A DNA stretch of 64,000 bases from Rhodobacterales bacterium (lineage in GTDB: Bacteria > Pseudomonadota > Alphaproteobacteria > Rhodobacterales > Rhodobacteraceae). Location of the stretch: positions 124,001 through 188,000 of the forward strand of contig QKJR01000097.1 in the NCBI GenBank assembly GCA_003249215.1. Direction: 5' to 3'. Within the stretch, counting starts at the first letter, position 1. Each line of letters starts with the position of its first letter. Made by a program: the position numbers and the translations under genes. The notes beneath the pieces are model-generated. The model searched no databases, was not told the origin of the DNA, and saw only the letters and a list, made by a program, of their open reading frames with translations. Positions 22,386-31,612 of the stretch are shown piece by piece.

Positions 22386-23608
22386 TTCTTCACGCGCGCG
22401 TTGCGGGTCGCGATCAGTTTGAGGCGCAGCGCGTTCAGATGGATGAAGCCCGCCGCATCGCGCTGATCATAGGCGCCGGCATCTTCCTCGAAGGTCACGT
22501 GTTTTTCGCTGTAGAGCGAATAGTCCGACCAGCGCGCCACAGTCCGAACCGACCCTTTGTAAAGCTTGAGCCGCACGGTACCGGTCACATATTCCTGGGT
22601 CTTGTCGATCAGCGCCTGCAGCGCCTCGCGCTCGGGGGCGAACCAGAAGCCGTTGTAGATCAGCTCGGCATAGCGCGGCATGATCGAATCCTTCAGATGC
22701 CCCGCCCCACTGTCGAGCGTGATCTGCTCGATGCCGCGATGCGCCTCGAGCAGGATCGTGCCGCCGGGGGTCTCATAAACGCCGCGCGACTTCATGCCGA
22801 CGAAGCGGTTTTCCACGAAATCCAGAAGGCCAATGCCGTGCTTGCCGCCATATTCGTTGAGCTTGGTCAGGATCGTCGCGGGCGACATCGCCGCGCCATT
22901 GATCGCGACCGCATCGCCCTTCTCGAAGGTCACCTCGATGAATTCGGGCTCGTTCGGCGCATCCTCGACCGCAACGATGCGTTGGGCAACATAATCGGGC
23001 GCCTCTTCGGCCGGGTTTTCCAGAACGGTGCCCTCGGACGAGGTATGCAGCAGGTTCGCATCGACCGAAAACGGCGCCTCGCCGCGCTTGTTCTTGGCGA
23101 TCGGGATCTGGTTCTGCTCGGCGAATTCCAGAAGCTTGGTGCGCGAGGTCAGATCCCAGAGCCGCCAAGGCGCGATCGTCTTGATCGAGGGATCGAGGGC
23201 GGCCACGCCCAGCTCGAAGCGCACCTGATCGTTGCCCTTGCCGGTCGCGCCATGGGCCACCGCATCGGCTCCGGTGCGCTGCGCGATCTCGACCAGATGT
23301 TTGGAAATCAGCGGCCGCGCGATCGAGGTGCCGAGCAGATAGAGCCCCTCATAGACCGCATTGGCGCGGAACATCGGGAAGACGAAATCGCGCACGAATT
23401 CCTCGCGCAGATCGACGATGTTGATGTTCTCTTCCTTGATGCCCAGCATCAGCGCCTTCTGCCGTGCGGGCTCGAGCTCTTCGCCCTGACCGAGGTCGGC
23501 GGTAAAGGTCACCACCTCGCAGCCGTATTCGGTCTGCAGCCATTTGAGGATGATCGAGGTATCGAGGCCGCCGGAATAGGCCAGCACGACTTTCTTGGGA
23601 GCGGACAT
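22382..23608 (-). CDS. argG: Argininosuccinate synthase
   Basis: Joins citrulline and aspartate using ATP in arginine synthesis. The 408-residue protein opens with the ATP-pyrophosphatase P-loop [18 protein letters not shown]. It also has the [24 protein letters not shown] and [16 protein letters not shown] motifs of class I ArgG. The ATG at 23608 has GGAG upstream and matches the usual [18 protein letters not shown] start. It is divergent from ilvA with 162 bases between. mog is coupled downstream. Confidence 0.97.
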   Translation of the reverse strand: MSAPKKVVLAYSGGLDTSIILKWLQTEYGCEVVTFTADLGQGEELEPARQKALMLGIKEENINIVDLREEFVRDFVFPMFRANAVYEGLYLLGTSIARPLISKHLVEIAQRTGADAVAHGATGKGNDQVRFELGVAALDPSIKTIAPWRLWDLTSRTKLLEFAEQNQIPIAKNKRGEAPFSVDANLLHTSSEGTVLENPAEEAPDYVAQRIVAVEDAPNEPEFIEVTFEKGDAVAINGAAMSPATILTKLNEYGGKHGIGLLDFVENRFVGMKSRGVYETPGGTILLEAHRGIEQITLDSGAGHLKDSIMPRYAELIYNGFWFAPEREALQALIDKTQEYVTGTVRLKLYKGSVRTVARWSDYSLYSEKHVTFEEDAGAYDQRDAAGFIHLNALRLKLIATRNARVKK

Positions 23609-23770
23609 CAGCAAGTCTCCGAAAACGGGCATTTGCGCGGGTCTAGAGCGTTTTCGCCTGTATCTCAAGGGCTGCTACGGCCCACCGCCCGCAGGAATTG
23701 TGCCCCATACAAAGGCCCCGCCCCGGCGATTGCGCTTGCGCGGCGGCCGATCCCGCGCCAAGGCTGGCCC

Positions 23771-25018
23771 ATGACCCAATTCGCCCTCTCCGCCCTTGCC
23801 GCCACCCGCGCCCTGCGCGCGCTCTTTGACCCGACGCCCTTGCAGCGCAACGAGCATCTCTCGGCGCGCTATGGTGCGGATATCTGGCTCAAGCGCGAGG
23901 ACCTGACCCCGGTGCGCAGCTACAAGCTGCGCGGCGCCTTCACCGCGATGCGCAAGCTGCGCGACAAGGATCCCGGGGCCAGTCACTTCGTCTGCGCGAG
24001 TGCGGGCAACCATGCGCAGGGGATGGCCTTTGCCTGTCGGCATTTCGGGGTGAAGGGGACGATCTTCATGCCGGTGACGACGCCGCAGCAGAAGATCGAC
24101 AAGACCCGCACCTTTGGCGGCGATGCGATCGAGATCGTGCTGACGGGCGATTATTTCGACCAGACGCTCGCCGCCTCGCAGGCCTATTGCGCCGAGGCGG
24201 GCGCGCATTTTCTCGCGCCCTTCGACGATACGGACGTGATCGAGGGACAGGCCTCCGTCGGCGTCGAGATCCTCGATCAGCTTGGTCAGGCGCCTGATCT
24301 CGTGGTGCTTCCGGTGGGCGGTGGCGGCCTTGCGGCCGGGGTCACCGGCTATCTGCGCGCGACAGCACCCGCGACGCGCTTTCGTTTTGTGGAACCCTTG
24401 GGCGGCGCGAGCCTGACCGCCGCCGTGGCCGAGGGCGCGCCGGTCACGATCAAGCAGGTGAACAGCTTCGTCGACGGCGCGGCGGTGGCGCGAATCGGCG
24501 CCCTGCCGTTTGCGGCGCTTGATTGGGTCACCCCCGAAATGATCCTGCGCGCGCCTGAGGACCGGATCTGCATCACGATGCTCGAGATGCTAAATGTCGA
24601 GGGGATCGTGCTGGAACCGGCCGGCGCGCTCTCGATCGACGTGCTGCCCGAGATTGCCGATCAGATCCGCGGCAAGACCGTGGTCTGCGTGACCTCTGGC
24701 GGCAACTTCGACTTCGAGCGCCTGCCCGAGGTTAAGGAACGCGCCCAGCGCTACTCGGGGCTCAAGAAATATTTCATCCTGCGGATGCCACAGCGCCCCG
24801 GCGCGCTGCGCGAGTTCCTGCAGATGCTGGGCCCCGAAGACGATATCGCGCGGTTCGAATATCTCAAGAAATCGGCGCGCAACTTCGGGTCGGTCCTGAT
24901 CGGAATCGAGACGAAGGAGGCCCGCGCATTCGACGCGCTGACGGCCCAACTCGATGCCGCAGGATTTTCCTATCGCGACATCACCGAGGATGACGCCCTT
25001 GCGGAATTCCTGATCTGA
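23771..25018 (+). CDS. ilvA: Threonine ammonia-lyase (threonine deaminase)
   Basis: PLP enzyme converting threonine to 2-oxobutyrate, the first step of isoleucine synthesis. The 415-residue protein has the Schiff-base lysine in RSYKLRGAF (near residue 57), the AGNHAQGMAFACRHFG substrate loop, the PLP-phosphate glycine loop PVGGGGLAAGV, and a single C-terminal ACT-like domain (about 335-415, starting KYFILRMPQRPGALREFL). This matches the short single-regulatory-domain IlvA form. The ATG at 23771 is the first that aligns with the family start. Confidence 0.94.
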   Translation: MTQFALSALAATRALRALFDPTPLQRNEHLSARYGADIWLKREDLTPVRSYKLRGAFTAMRKLRDKDPGASHFVCASAGNHAQGMAFACRHFGVKGTIFMPVTTPQQKIDKTRTFGGDAIEIVLTGDYFDQTLAASQAYCAEAGAHFLAPFDDTDVIEGQASVGVEILDQLGQAPDLVVLPVGGGGLAAGVTGYLRATAPATRFRFVEPLGGASLTAAVAEGAPVTIKQVNSFVDGAAVARIGALPFAALDWVTPEMILRAPEDRICITMLEMLNVEGIVLEPAGALSIDVLPEIADQIRGKTVVCVTSGGNFDFERLPEVKERAQRYSGLKKYFILRMPQRPGALREFLQMLGPEDDIARFEYLKKSARNFGSVLIGIETKEARAFDALTAQLDAAGFSYRDITEDDALAEFLI

Positions 25019-25039
25019 CCGCCCGACGAGGCCCCGCCC

Positions 25040-25369
25040 TCAGGCGGCGCGACAGAACTCGTCGACGCGGGTCATGAAGATCTCTTTCGACTCGCAATAG
25101 CAGTCGATGATCGCCTTGAGATCGACCTCGGCGGCGCGGCCGGCGGCGCATTTGCGTTCACCGTCCTGACAGATCGCCCCGAACGCCCGGAACCCGAGAT
25201 TCCAAGCCGAGCCCTTGAGGAAATGCAACTCCTCGCCAAGGCGCCCGGGCCGGCCCCCGACATTCATCACGACCGTTTCCACCTCGTCGAGAAACAGCTC
25301 GACAACCTCGGCAAAACCTTCGGCCCCGATCTCCGATCGCAGATCGGTCACACGCTGCCAGTCAATCAT
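25040..25369 (-). CDS. Histidine phosphotransfer (Hpt) domain protein
   Basis: A 109-residue single-domain protein whose helix-2 motif HFLKGSAWNLG contains the phospho-accepting His49. It would relay phosphate between a hybrid sensor kinase and a receiver domain. The ATG at 25369 is preceded by GGAGGTG; longer readings give an unrelated N-terminal tail. It is divergent from a receiver-phosphatase gene (142 bases between starts), a natural partner. No sensor kinase is in the window. Confidence 0.88.
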   Translation of the reverse strand: MIDWQRVTDLRSEIGAEGFAEVVELFLDEVETVVMNVGGRPGRLGEELHFLKGSAWNLGFRAFGAICQDGERKCAAGRAAEVDLKAIIDCYCESKEIFMTRVDEFCRAA

Positions 25370-25511
25370 CCACACCTCCACCGGAACAATCCCACCAGCG
25401 AAAACTCTAGGGTGGAAGTATTGCCGAAGACTTAAAGGCTTCTCGGTTACCTGCATTCACCCGATCTTAAATCCCGCAGTGCAATCTCGGCCAAACGGTA
25501 AGGTGGCGAAT

Positions 25512-26798
25512 GTGGTCAACCAGTTGCTAGAGCGCAGGAAACAGGGGAATGCCCCGGCCCGACCGAGGGCGCGGCGTGTCCTCGTCGTCGATGACAGTCG
25601 GATGCAGCGCCGCATCCTCAGCGCGCAGCTCGCGCGCTCGGGCTATGATGTGATCGAGGCCGGATCGGCCGAAGAGGCGCTCGAGATCTGCGCCCGGATC
25701 GAACCGGACATGGTGCTCTCAGACTGGGTCATGCCCGACGGCATGTCCGGGATCGAATTCTGTCGCGAATTCCGTCGGATGGAACGATCCGGCTACGGCT
25801 ATTTCGTGCTCCTGACCTCGAAGACCGACAAGAACGAGGTGGCCGAGGGGCTCGAGAGCGGCGCCGACGATTTCCTCTCGAAACCGGTCAGCGGCGACGA
25901 GTTGCGCGCCAGGCTGAGCGCGGGAGAGCGGATCCTGCGGATGGAGCGGGAGCTGAAGGAAAAGAACCGGATGCTCACCACCACCCTGACCGAATTGCAG
26001 GGCCTTTACGACGTGATCGACCGTGACCTCGCCGAGGCCTGCAAGCTGCAGCAGAGCCTCGTGAAGGAACGCTATCGAAGCTTCGGCAACGCGCAGGTCT
26101 CGCTACTGCTGCGTCCATCGGGGCACGTCGGCGGCGATCTGGTAGGGTTCTTCCCGATCAACGCCCGGCGTGTGGCGCTCTACGGGATCGACGTTTCCGG
26201 CCATGGCATCACCTCGGCGCTGATGACCGCGCGCCTTGCGGGCTATCTCTCTGGCTCCTCGCCCGATCAGAATATCGCGCTAATCCAGACCGAGTACGGC
26301 ATCTACGACGCCCGGCCCCCGGCCGAACTCGCCGCCTATCTCAACGCGCTGGTGCTCGAGGAGATGAAGACCGAGAGTTATTTCACCCTGATCTATGCCG
26401 ATGTCGATCTGATCTCGGGCAAGGTCGACCTCGTGCAGGCCGGTCATCCCTATCCGGCGGTGCAGCGCGCCGATGGCAGCGTGGAATTCCTTGGTGTCGG
26501 CGGGCTGCCCGTCGGGCTCATCGAAGGGGCCGAATACGAGCAGGTCCAGACCACCCTGACCCCCGGGGACCGGCTTTTCCTGATGTCGGATGGAATCACC
26601 GAGGCCGCAGACATCACCGATCAGATGCTCGGCGAAGCCGGGGTTGGGCGCCTCCTGCGCAAATCTGCGGGCCTGCGCAGCGCGTCCTTTCTCAATGCCT
26701 TCTATTGGGATCTGGAGGCCTTCGCCGCAGGCGATCTGGCCGACGATGTCTCGGCGGTCCTCTTCGAGTTCTTCGGGGCCAAGGAGAATGTAGACTAG
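25512..26798 (+). CDS. Response regulator with PP2C-type (RsbU/SpoIIE) phosphatase output
   Basis: The 428-residue protein has a receiver domain at about residues 22-140 with phospho-acceptor Asp71 (LSDWVMPDG), the acidic pair in VVDDS and the Lys of FLSKPVS. A probable coiled coil follows (about 140-185). The PP2C/SpoIIE phosphatase domain to the end has its metal-binding aspartates in GGDLVGFF, GIDVSGHG, DGITEA and ADDVSAVLFEFF. Such proteins dephosphorylate anti-sigma-antagonist (STAS) proteins in partner-switching systems. The start is a GTG at 25512 with AAGG 8 bases upstream; a GTG at 25503 is a close alternative. The Hpt gene is divergent, and a type I adhesin operon converges from downstream. 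Confidence 0.88.
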   Translation: MVNQLLERRKQGNAPARPRARRVLVVDDSRMQRRILSAQLARSGYDVIEAGSAEEALEICARIEPDMVLSDWVMPDGMSGIEFCREFRRMERSGYGYFVLLTSKTDKNEVAEGLESGADDFLSKPVSGDELRARLSAGERILRMERELKEKNRMLTTTLTELQGLYDVIDRDLAEACKLQQSLVKERYRSFGNAQVSLLLRPSGHVGGDLVGFFPINARRVALYGIDVSGHGITSALMTARLAGYLSGSSPDQNIALIQTEYGIYDARPPAELAAYLNALVLEEMKTESYFTLIYADVDLISGKVDLVQAGHPYPAVQRADGSVEFLGVGGLPVGLIEGAEYEQVQTTLTPGDRLFLMSDGITEAADITDQMLGEAGVGRLLRKSAGLRSASFLNAFYWDLEAFAAGDLADDVSAVLFEFFGAKENVD

Positions 26799-26818
26799 TC
26801 CGCTCTCGGCGCCGTCGC

Positions 26819-27991
26819 TCAGGGCTCGCGCAAGGCCTCGCGCGACTTGTAGAGCGGTTTCAGCAGATATTGCAGGATCGTTTTCTCGCCCGTGTGCAGC
26901 TCGACCGTCGCCTGCATCCCCGGCCGGATCTCGAGGCTCTGCTGACGCGCGCTCAGATGGCTCAGATCGACCCGCAGCGTCACCTTGTAATGCGGATCGC
27001 CATCGGGCTTGCGCTCGTCCTTGAATGTGTCGGCCGAGACGAAATGCACCTTGCCCTGCAGGCTGCCGTAAATCGTGTAATCATAGGCCGAGAGCTTGAT
27101 CGTCGCATCCTGCCCGATCCGCACATTCGCGATGTCCTTCGGCACGATCCGCGCCTCGATGAACATCTCCTCGTCGAGCGGGATGATCTGCATGATCTCC
27201 TCGCCGGGCTTCACCACCCCCCCGATCGTGGTGACCGAGAGCTTGTTGACGACCCCGCGCATCGGCGCGACGAGCGTGGTCCGGCCAAGCTGATCTTGCG
27301 AGAGCTTGAGCTGCTGGCGCAGGGTGCCGAGCTTTTCCAGCGTCTCGGAATACTCCCCCGCCCGCTCCAGCTCGACTTTCGTCGTGATTTCAGAGAGCTG
27401 CGCCGCCGCATCCGAATAGCTCTTGCGCGCGCGCGTCACCTCGATCAGCGGCGCGATCTCTTTCTCATACATGTTCTCGAGCAGGTCGCGCTCGGTCTTG
27501 ACCTGTTTCAGCACCGCCTCGGCGCCCGACTTGCGCGCCCGGTAATCCTCAAGCCGCGCGCTCAGCAGCGCGCTTTCCGAGGCGACGATATCGGGCACGA
27601 GCCGCGCCTGCTCCTCGGTCGGCTCGAAGGCGTCGATGCCGTTCATCTCGGCCTCGAGCCGCAATTGCCGGATCTCGAGACCCGCGATCTGGGCGCGCAG
27701 ATCGTCGACCTCGGTCTGATATTTCGTGCCGTAAAGCCGCGCGAGCACGGTGCCCGGCGCGACCTCGTCGCCCTCGGCCACATCGAGTTCGGCGAGAATC
27801 CCGCCTTCGAGGTTCTGGATGATCTGCGGCTTCGACGAAGAGACGATCTCGCCCGGGCCGCGCACGATCTGATCGACCCAGGCGACCGAGGCCCACAGAA
27901 GGAAGACCAAAACGACCGCCGCCACCAGCCAGATCGTCAGGCTGAGATTGCGGGACCGCGCGAGAATCGCGCCCGGATCGACGGTGATCAT
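26819..27991 (-). CDS. Type I secretion membrane-fusion protein (HlyD family)
   Basis: Periplasmic adaptor linking the ABC exporter to the outer-membrane channel. The 390-residue protein has a short cytoplasmic N-terminus, one membrane helix (about residues 17-38, LSLTIWLVAAVVLVFLLWASVAW), and a lipoyl-like half (ILAELDVAEGDEVAPGTVLARL). Long coiled-coil helices (about 95-250) lead to a second lipoyl half (APMRGVVNKLSV) and a beta-barrel C-terminus. Its ATG overlaps the ABC gene stop by 4 bases. It is the last gene of the adhesin export operon. Confidence 0.92.
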   Translation of the reverse strand: MITVDPGAILARSRNLSLTIWLVAAVVLVFLLWASVAWVDQIVRGPGEIVSSSKPQIIQNLEGGILAELDVAEGDEVAPGTVLARLYGTKYQTEVDDLRAQIAGLEIRQLRLEAEMNGIDAFEPTEEQARLVPDIVASESALLSARLEDYRARKSGAEAVLKQVKTERDLLENMYEKEIAPLIEVTRARKSYSDAAAQLSEITTKVELERAGEYSETLEKLGTLRQQLKLSQDQLGRTTLVAPMRGVVNKLSVTTIGGVVKPGEEIMQIIPLDEEMFIEARIVPKDIANVRIGQDATIKLSAYDYTIYGSLQGKVHFVSADTFKDERKPDGDPHYKVTLRVDLSHLSARQQSLEIRPGMQATVELHTGEKTILQYLLKPLYKSREALREP

Positions 27992-30249
27992 CCGCCCGCC
28001 CCCGCGGCCTTGGCCTTGGTCAGATGCGCGAGCACCGCATCGCGCGGCCCGTCCACCGCCATCTTGCCGTTCTGCAGGATCAGCGTGCGCGCGGTGAGCG
28101 ACAGGATCGGCACGCGGTGGGTGGCGATGATCGCGGTGCGGCCCGCGAGCCAGGGATCGAGCCGGCTGACCAGAGTGGTTTCAAGCGTGGTATCGAGTGC
28201 CGCGGTCGGCTCGTCGAGGATCACCACCGAGGGGTCCTGCAGCCAGAGCCGCGCCCAGCCGATCGACTGGCGCTGACCGACCGAGAGCCCCTCGCCGCCG
28301 TCGCGGATCACCAGATCGAGCCCCTTGGGATGGCTGCGCAGGAAGGGCCCGAGCCCCGCGAAATCGAGCGCCCGATAGAGCCGCTCCTCGTCGCGTTCGA
28401 GCTGTGTCATGTTGAGGTTGTCGCGCAGGGTGCCGGAGAAGAGCCGCACATCCTGCCCCAGATAGCCCACCTGCCGACGCAGATCGCGCGGGTGCAGTTG
28501 CCCGATATCGACCCCGTCGAGCAGGATCCGCCCGCCCGACGGCTCGTAAAGCCCGGCGAGCAGTTTCAGGAGCGTCGACTTGCCCGAACCGTTCGCGCCG
28601 AGCACGGCGACGCGTTGCCCCTCGGGGATCCGCAGCGCCGGAATGTCGACCGTCGCGGCGCCCTCGGGATCGTATTTGAATTCGAGCTGGCGCAGCTCGT
28701 ATTCGCCGCCGATCCGCTCGGCGCGCAGATAATGCCGCCCGCCCGCCTGCACCTGATCGGCCTCGGCGATCGCCTCGAGCCCCTCGAGCGCGGCCTTGAC
28801 GTTCGACCAGCGTGCCAGCGTGCCCGCGAGCTGGGTCAGCGGCGCGAGCGTGCGCGAGGTCAGGATACCGATGGCAATGATCGAGCCCACGGTGAAATCG
28901 CCCGCGAAGACCTTGTAGGTGCCCACCACCACCGCGGTGACATAGGTCGCCTGCTGGATCATCTGCGCCCAGTAGGTCAGCACCGAGCTCAGCTTGCGCT
29001 GTTCGGAATTCTTGACCGCCGAGAGGGTGATCAGCTCTTCCCAGACGCGCTTGAACCGGTCGGCGCCACGCGCGGTCGAGACCGTCTCATGCTCGTAGAT
29101 CGCCTCGTGCAGCAGACGGCTCGCGCGGGCCGAGGCGCCCTGCGTCGAATGCGTCAGGGCGATCATCTTCTTCTGGAAGAGAAAACCGGGCAGCACCATC
29201 AGGATGCCTCCCGCGACGAGCACCCAGACCAGATTGCCGCCGATGCTCGCCACCAGCGCGAGGAAGAGGACGAGGAAGGGAATGTCCGCGAGGGTGCCGA
29301 TCGTCGAAGCCGTGAAGAACTCGCGCACCGAGGAAAACTCGCGCATCGCCGAGAAGAGCTGCGACGGTGACCGGCGGCCGGGCGCGGCCTTCATGCCCAG
29401 CAGACGGTCCATCAGCAGTTTCTGCACGCTGAGTTCGATCTTGCGCCCCGACATGTCCATCAGCCCCGAGCGCGCCAGCTTGAGCGCCATCTCGAGCCCG
29501 AGCGCGAGGAAGGCGCCGAGCGCCAGCACCCAGAGCGTGCTTTCCGACTGATGCGGGATCACCCGGTCATAGACCTGCATCGAGAACATCGCCACGGCGA
29601 CGGCGAGGATATTGGCGAAGAGCGAGCCGATGGCGACCTCGGCAAAGGCGCGACGCTCGGAGCGGAAGGCGCCCCAGAACCAATGCGCGCGATCGGCGGT
29701 GACGCGGTGGCGTTCCTCGATCTGGCGCAGGGTGGTGCGCGCACGCACGATCTGCCCCGAAAAATAGGGCGTGAATTCCGCCATCGGCACTTCGGCGCGC
29801 TGATCGGGAAAGGTCTTGTCATAGACGAAGAGCGTTTCGCCCTCCTGCCCGAGCACGAGCACCATCTGCCCTGAGGTCATCTGGGCGAGCGCGGGCCATT
29901 GCCCGGGGCTCAGCCGGTCGATCTGCTCGACGCCCGAGGTCATGCCGGCCACGCGCAGAACGGCGGCGACATGTTCGGGGGCGACTTCGGTTGCGGCGGC
30001 ACCCGTGACCGCGGCGGTGGCCTCTCCCACGGCCAGCAGCATCTGTTCGAGAATATCGGCCGCGGGCACCTCGGCGCCGAGGATCCCGGCATAGGCCGAG
30101 GCAAGCTCGGCCCGGGTGCGCGCGCGGTTCGGGGCCTTCGCACCCGCCGCACGCGACGGCATGGCCGGCCTCGGCGCTACGCCTTCGGCCGCCCCGCTGA
30201 CCTGGGCCGCGTTGATGTCAAAAGCGATGACGCGGTCGGTCAAACCCAC
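27988..30249 (-). CDS. Type I secretion ABC transporter, LapB/HlyB-like
   Basis: Exports the operon's large adhesin in one step. The 753-residue protein has an N-terminal region (to about 190) resembling the C39-peptidase-like domain but with no visible catalytic Cys, as in exporters of unprocessed RTX/adhesin substrates. A six-helix ABC membrane domain follows (about 195-480). The ATPase domain carries Walker A GANGSGKST, signature LSVGQRQ, Walker B VVILDEP and the switch His in ATHRVP. The start is a GTG at 30249 with AAGG upstream. The HlyD-like gene overlaps by 4 bases. Confidence 0.92.
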   Translation of the reverse strand: MGLTDRVIAFDINAAQVSGAAEGVAPRPAMPSRAAGAKAPNRARTRAELASAYAGILGAEVPAADILEQMLLAVGEATAAVTGAAATEVAPEHVAAVLRVAGMTSGVEQIDRLSPGQWPALAQMTSGQMVLVLGQEGETLFVYDKTFPDQRAEVPMAEFTPYFSGQIVRARTTLRQIEERHRVTADRAHWFWGAFRSERRAFAEVAIGSLFANILAVAVAMFSMQVYDRVIPHQSESTLWVLALGAFLALGLEMALKLARSGLMDMSGRKIELSVQKLLMDRLLGMKAAPGRRSPSQLFSAMREFSSVREFFTASTIGTLADIPFLVLFLALVASIGGNLVWVLVAGGILMVLPGFLFQKKMIALTHSTQGASARASRLLHEAIYEHETVSTARGADRFKRVWEELITLSAVKNSEQRKLSSVLTYWAQMIQQATYVTAVVVGTYKVFAGDFTVGSIIAIGILTSRTLAPLTQLAGTLARWSNVKAALEGLEAIAEADQVQAGGRHYLRAERIGGEYELRQLEFKYDPEGAATVDIPALRIPEGQRVAVLGANGSGKSTLLKLLAGLYEPSGGRILLDGVDIGQLHPRDLRRQVGYLGQDVRLFSGTLRDNLNMTQLERDEERLYRALDFAGLGPFLRSHPKGLDLVIRDGGEGLSVGQRQSIGWARLWLQDPSVVILDEPTAALDTTLETTLVSRLDPWLAGRTAIIATHRVPILSLTARTLILQNGKMAVDGPRDAVLAHLTKAKAAGAGG

Positions 30250-30258
30250 CAGACCTTG

Positions 30259-31602
30259 TTAAATGGAACTCCCGTCCACCAATATCCCGTATTCGCGGGC
30301 TATTTCCAGTTCAATCAACGCGATGTCGTATTTTAGCCCGGCCTGATCGCGCGCCATGTCGGCATAGCTCTCATACATGTTCACGAGCTCCATCAGCGTG
30401 CGTCGGCCGACCTTGTATTGCGCGGTGAACATCTCGAGGCTCGCCCCGGTCTGCGCCACGACGCCCGCATCGCGCGCCTCCTTGGCGCGCAGCGCCGAGA
30501 GCTTGGAGCGCAGCGCGGTCAGACGCAGCGCGGCATCCTGCCGCTCCTTCTCGATCTCGCGCCCGGCGACCTCCTTGGTCGCCTCGATCGCGGCGATCGT
30601 ATCCTTGGTGCCAAGGCCCAGAAGCTGCCCGGTGCCGAGCGTCACGCCGATGTCGGGCTTGCCCGAGCCGAAGCCCGCGCTCGCGGTCAGCCCCGGCAAG
30701 TATTCGGCGCGTTCCATCTTCGCCTCGGCCACGGTGCGCGCGCTCTCGCCCTCGGCGAGCTTGATGCTGAGCGCCTCGGGTGGCGGCTCGGGCAGGGTGA
30801 TCGCACCAAGCCCGCGCAAACCGTCGAAGCCGCGCCCGGCGAGCGCGGCAAGCTGCGCATCTGCGGTGGCCGCGCTGTCGCGGTCGGCCGCCGCGGTCGC
30901 CTCGATCTCGGCGAGTTTCTGGGCCAGAACCCGCGCCTCGGACATATCCGAAAGGCCGCCCTCGACGCGCGCCCGCATGATCGCGTCAAACTCGGCGAGT
31001 TTCGCGGTCGAGGCCTCGGAAACCGCCGCCTGATCACGCGCCTTGAGCCCATTGACGTAGTATTTCAGCCCGTCATGCACGGTCTGGTTCATCTCGGTCG
31101 CGAGGCTGACCGCCGCCACCTCGACATCGGCCGCGGCGAAGTCGCGCTCGGCCTTCTTGGCGCCATTGTCGAGCAAGACCTGCTGGAACACGAGATCGGT
31201 GACCACCTCACCGAGCGAGGTCAGGCTGATCTGCGGCCCGACTTGCGGCAGCCAGTTCTTGGACTTGGCCCGCTCGGTCAGCCGGGCGACGCGCAATTGC
31301 GCCTGCGCGGTGCCTTTCGAGGCCTCGAGCACCGCCTGCGCGACCTCAGCATAGGGCCCATGCGCGGGCAGGCCCGAGCGCCGAGCCGCAAGATCGGCGA
31401 TGATCAGCGAAGTTTGCGCTGTCGCCCCCGGCGTGCGGGGGCCGAGCGCCCCTTTCGAGGCCGCGCTGAACGGCGCGCGGCTCGCGGCGCCCGGGTCCTG
31501 CGTCATGCAGCCCCCAAGCCCCGCCAGCACCAGCGCTGCGGTAAAGATCCGGGCCGCCGCAGTGGCCCGGAGAAGCGGCGCAGAGCTGCTTTTCCGGGTC
31601 AT
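30259..31602 (-). CDS. TolC-like outer-membrane efflux lipoprotein
   Basis: Probable outer-membrane channel of the type I system. The 447-residue precursor has a lipoprotein signal peptide with lipobox LGGC near residue 32. Two similar long helical repeats rich in Ala/Glu/Arg follow, the pattern of TolC-family alpha-barrels. One conserved-looking segment near the C-terminus is YKVGRRTLMELVNMYESYADM. GAGGGG precedes the ATG at 31602. It is 10 bases after the adhesin gene and 9 bases before the ABC gene, so all three are cotranscribed. Confidence 0.88.
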   Translation of the reverse strand: MTRKSSSAPLLRATAAARIFTAALVLAGLGGCMTQDPGAASRAPFSAASKGALGPRTPGATAQTSLIIADLAARRSGLPAHGPYAEVAQAVLEASKGTAQAQLRVARLTERAKSKNWLPQVGPQISLTSLGEVVTDLVFQQVLLDNGAKKAERDFAAADVEVAAVSLATEMNQTVHDGLKYYVNGLKARDQAAVSEASTAKLAEFDAIMRARVEGGLSDMSEARVLAQKLAEIEATAAADRDSAATADAQLAALAGRGFDGLRGLGAITLPEPPPEALSIKLAEGESARTVAEAKMERAEYLPGLTASAGFGSGKPDIGVTLGTGQLLGLGTKDTIAAIEATKEVAGREIEKERQDAALRLTALRSKLSALRAKEARDAGVVAQTGASLEMFTAQYKVGRRTLMELVNMYESYADMARDQAGLKYDIALIELEIAREYGILVDGSSI

Positions 31603-31612
31603 CGCTCGCCCC

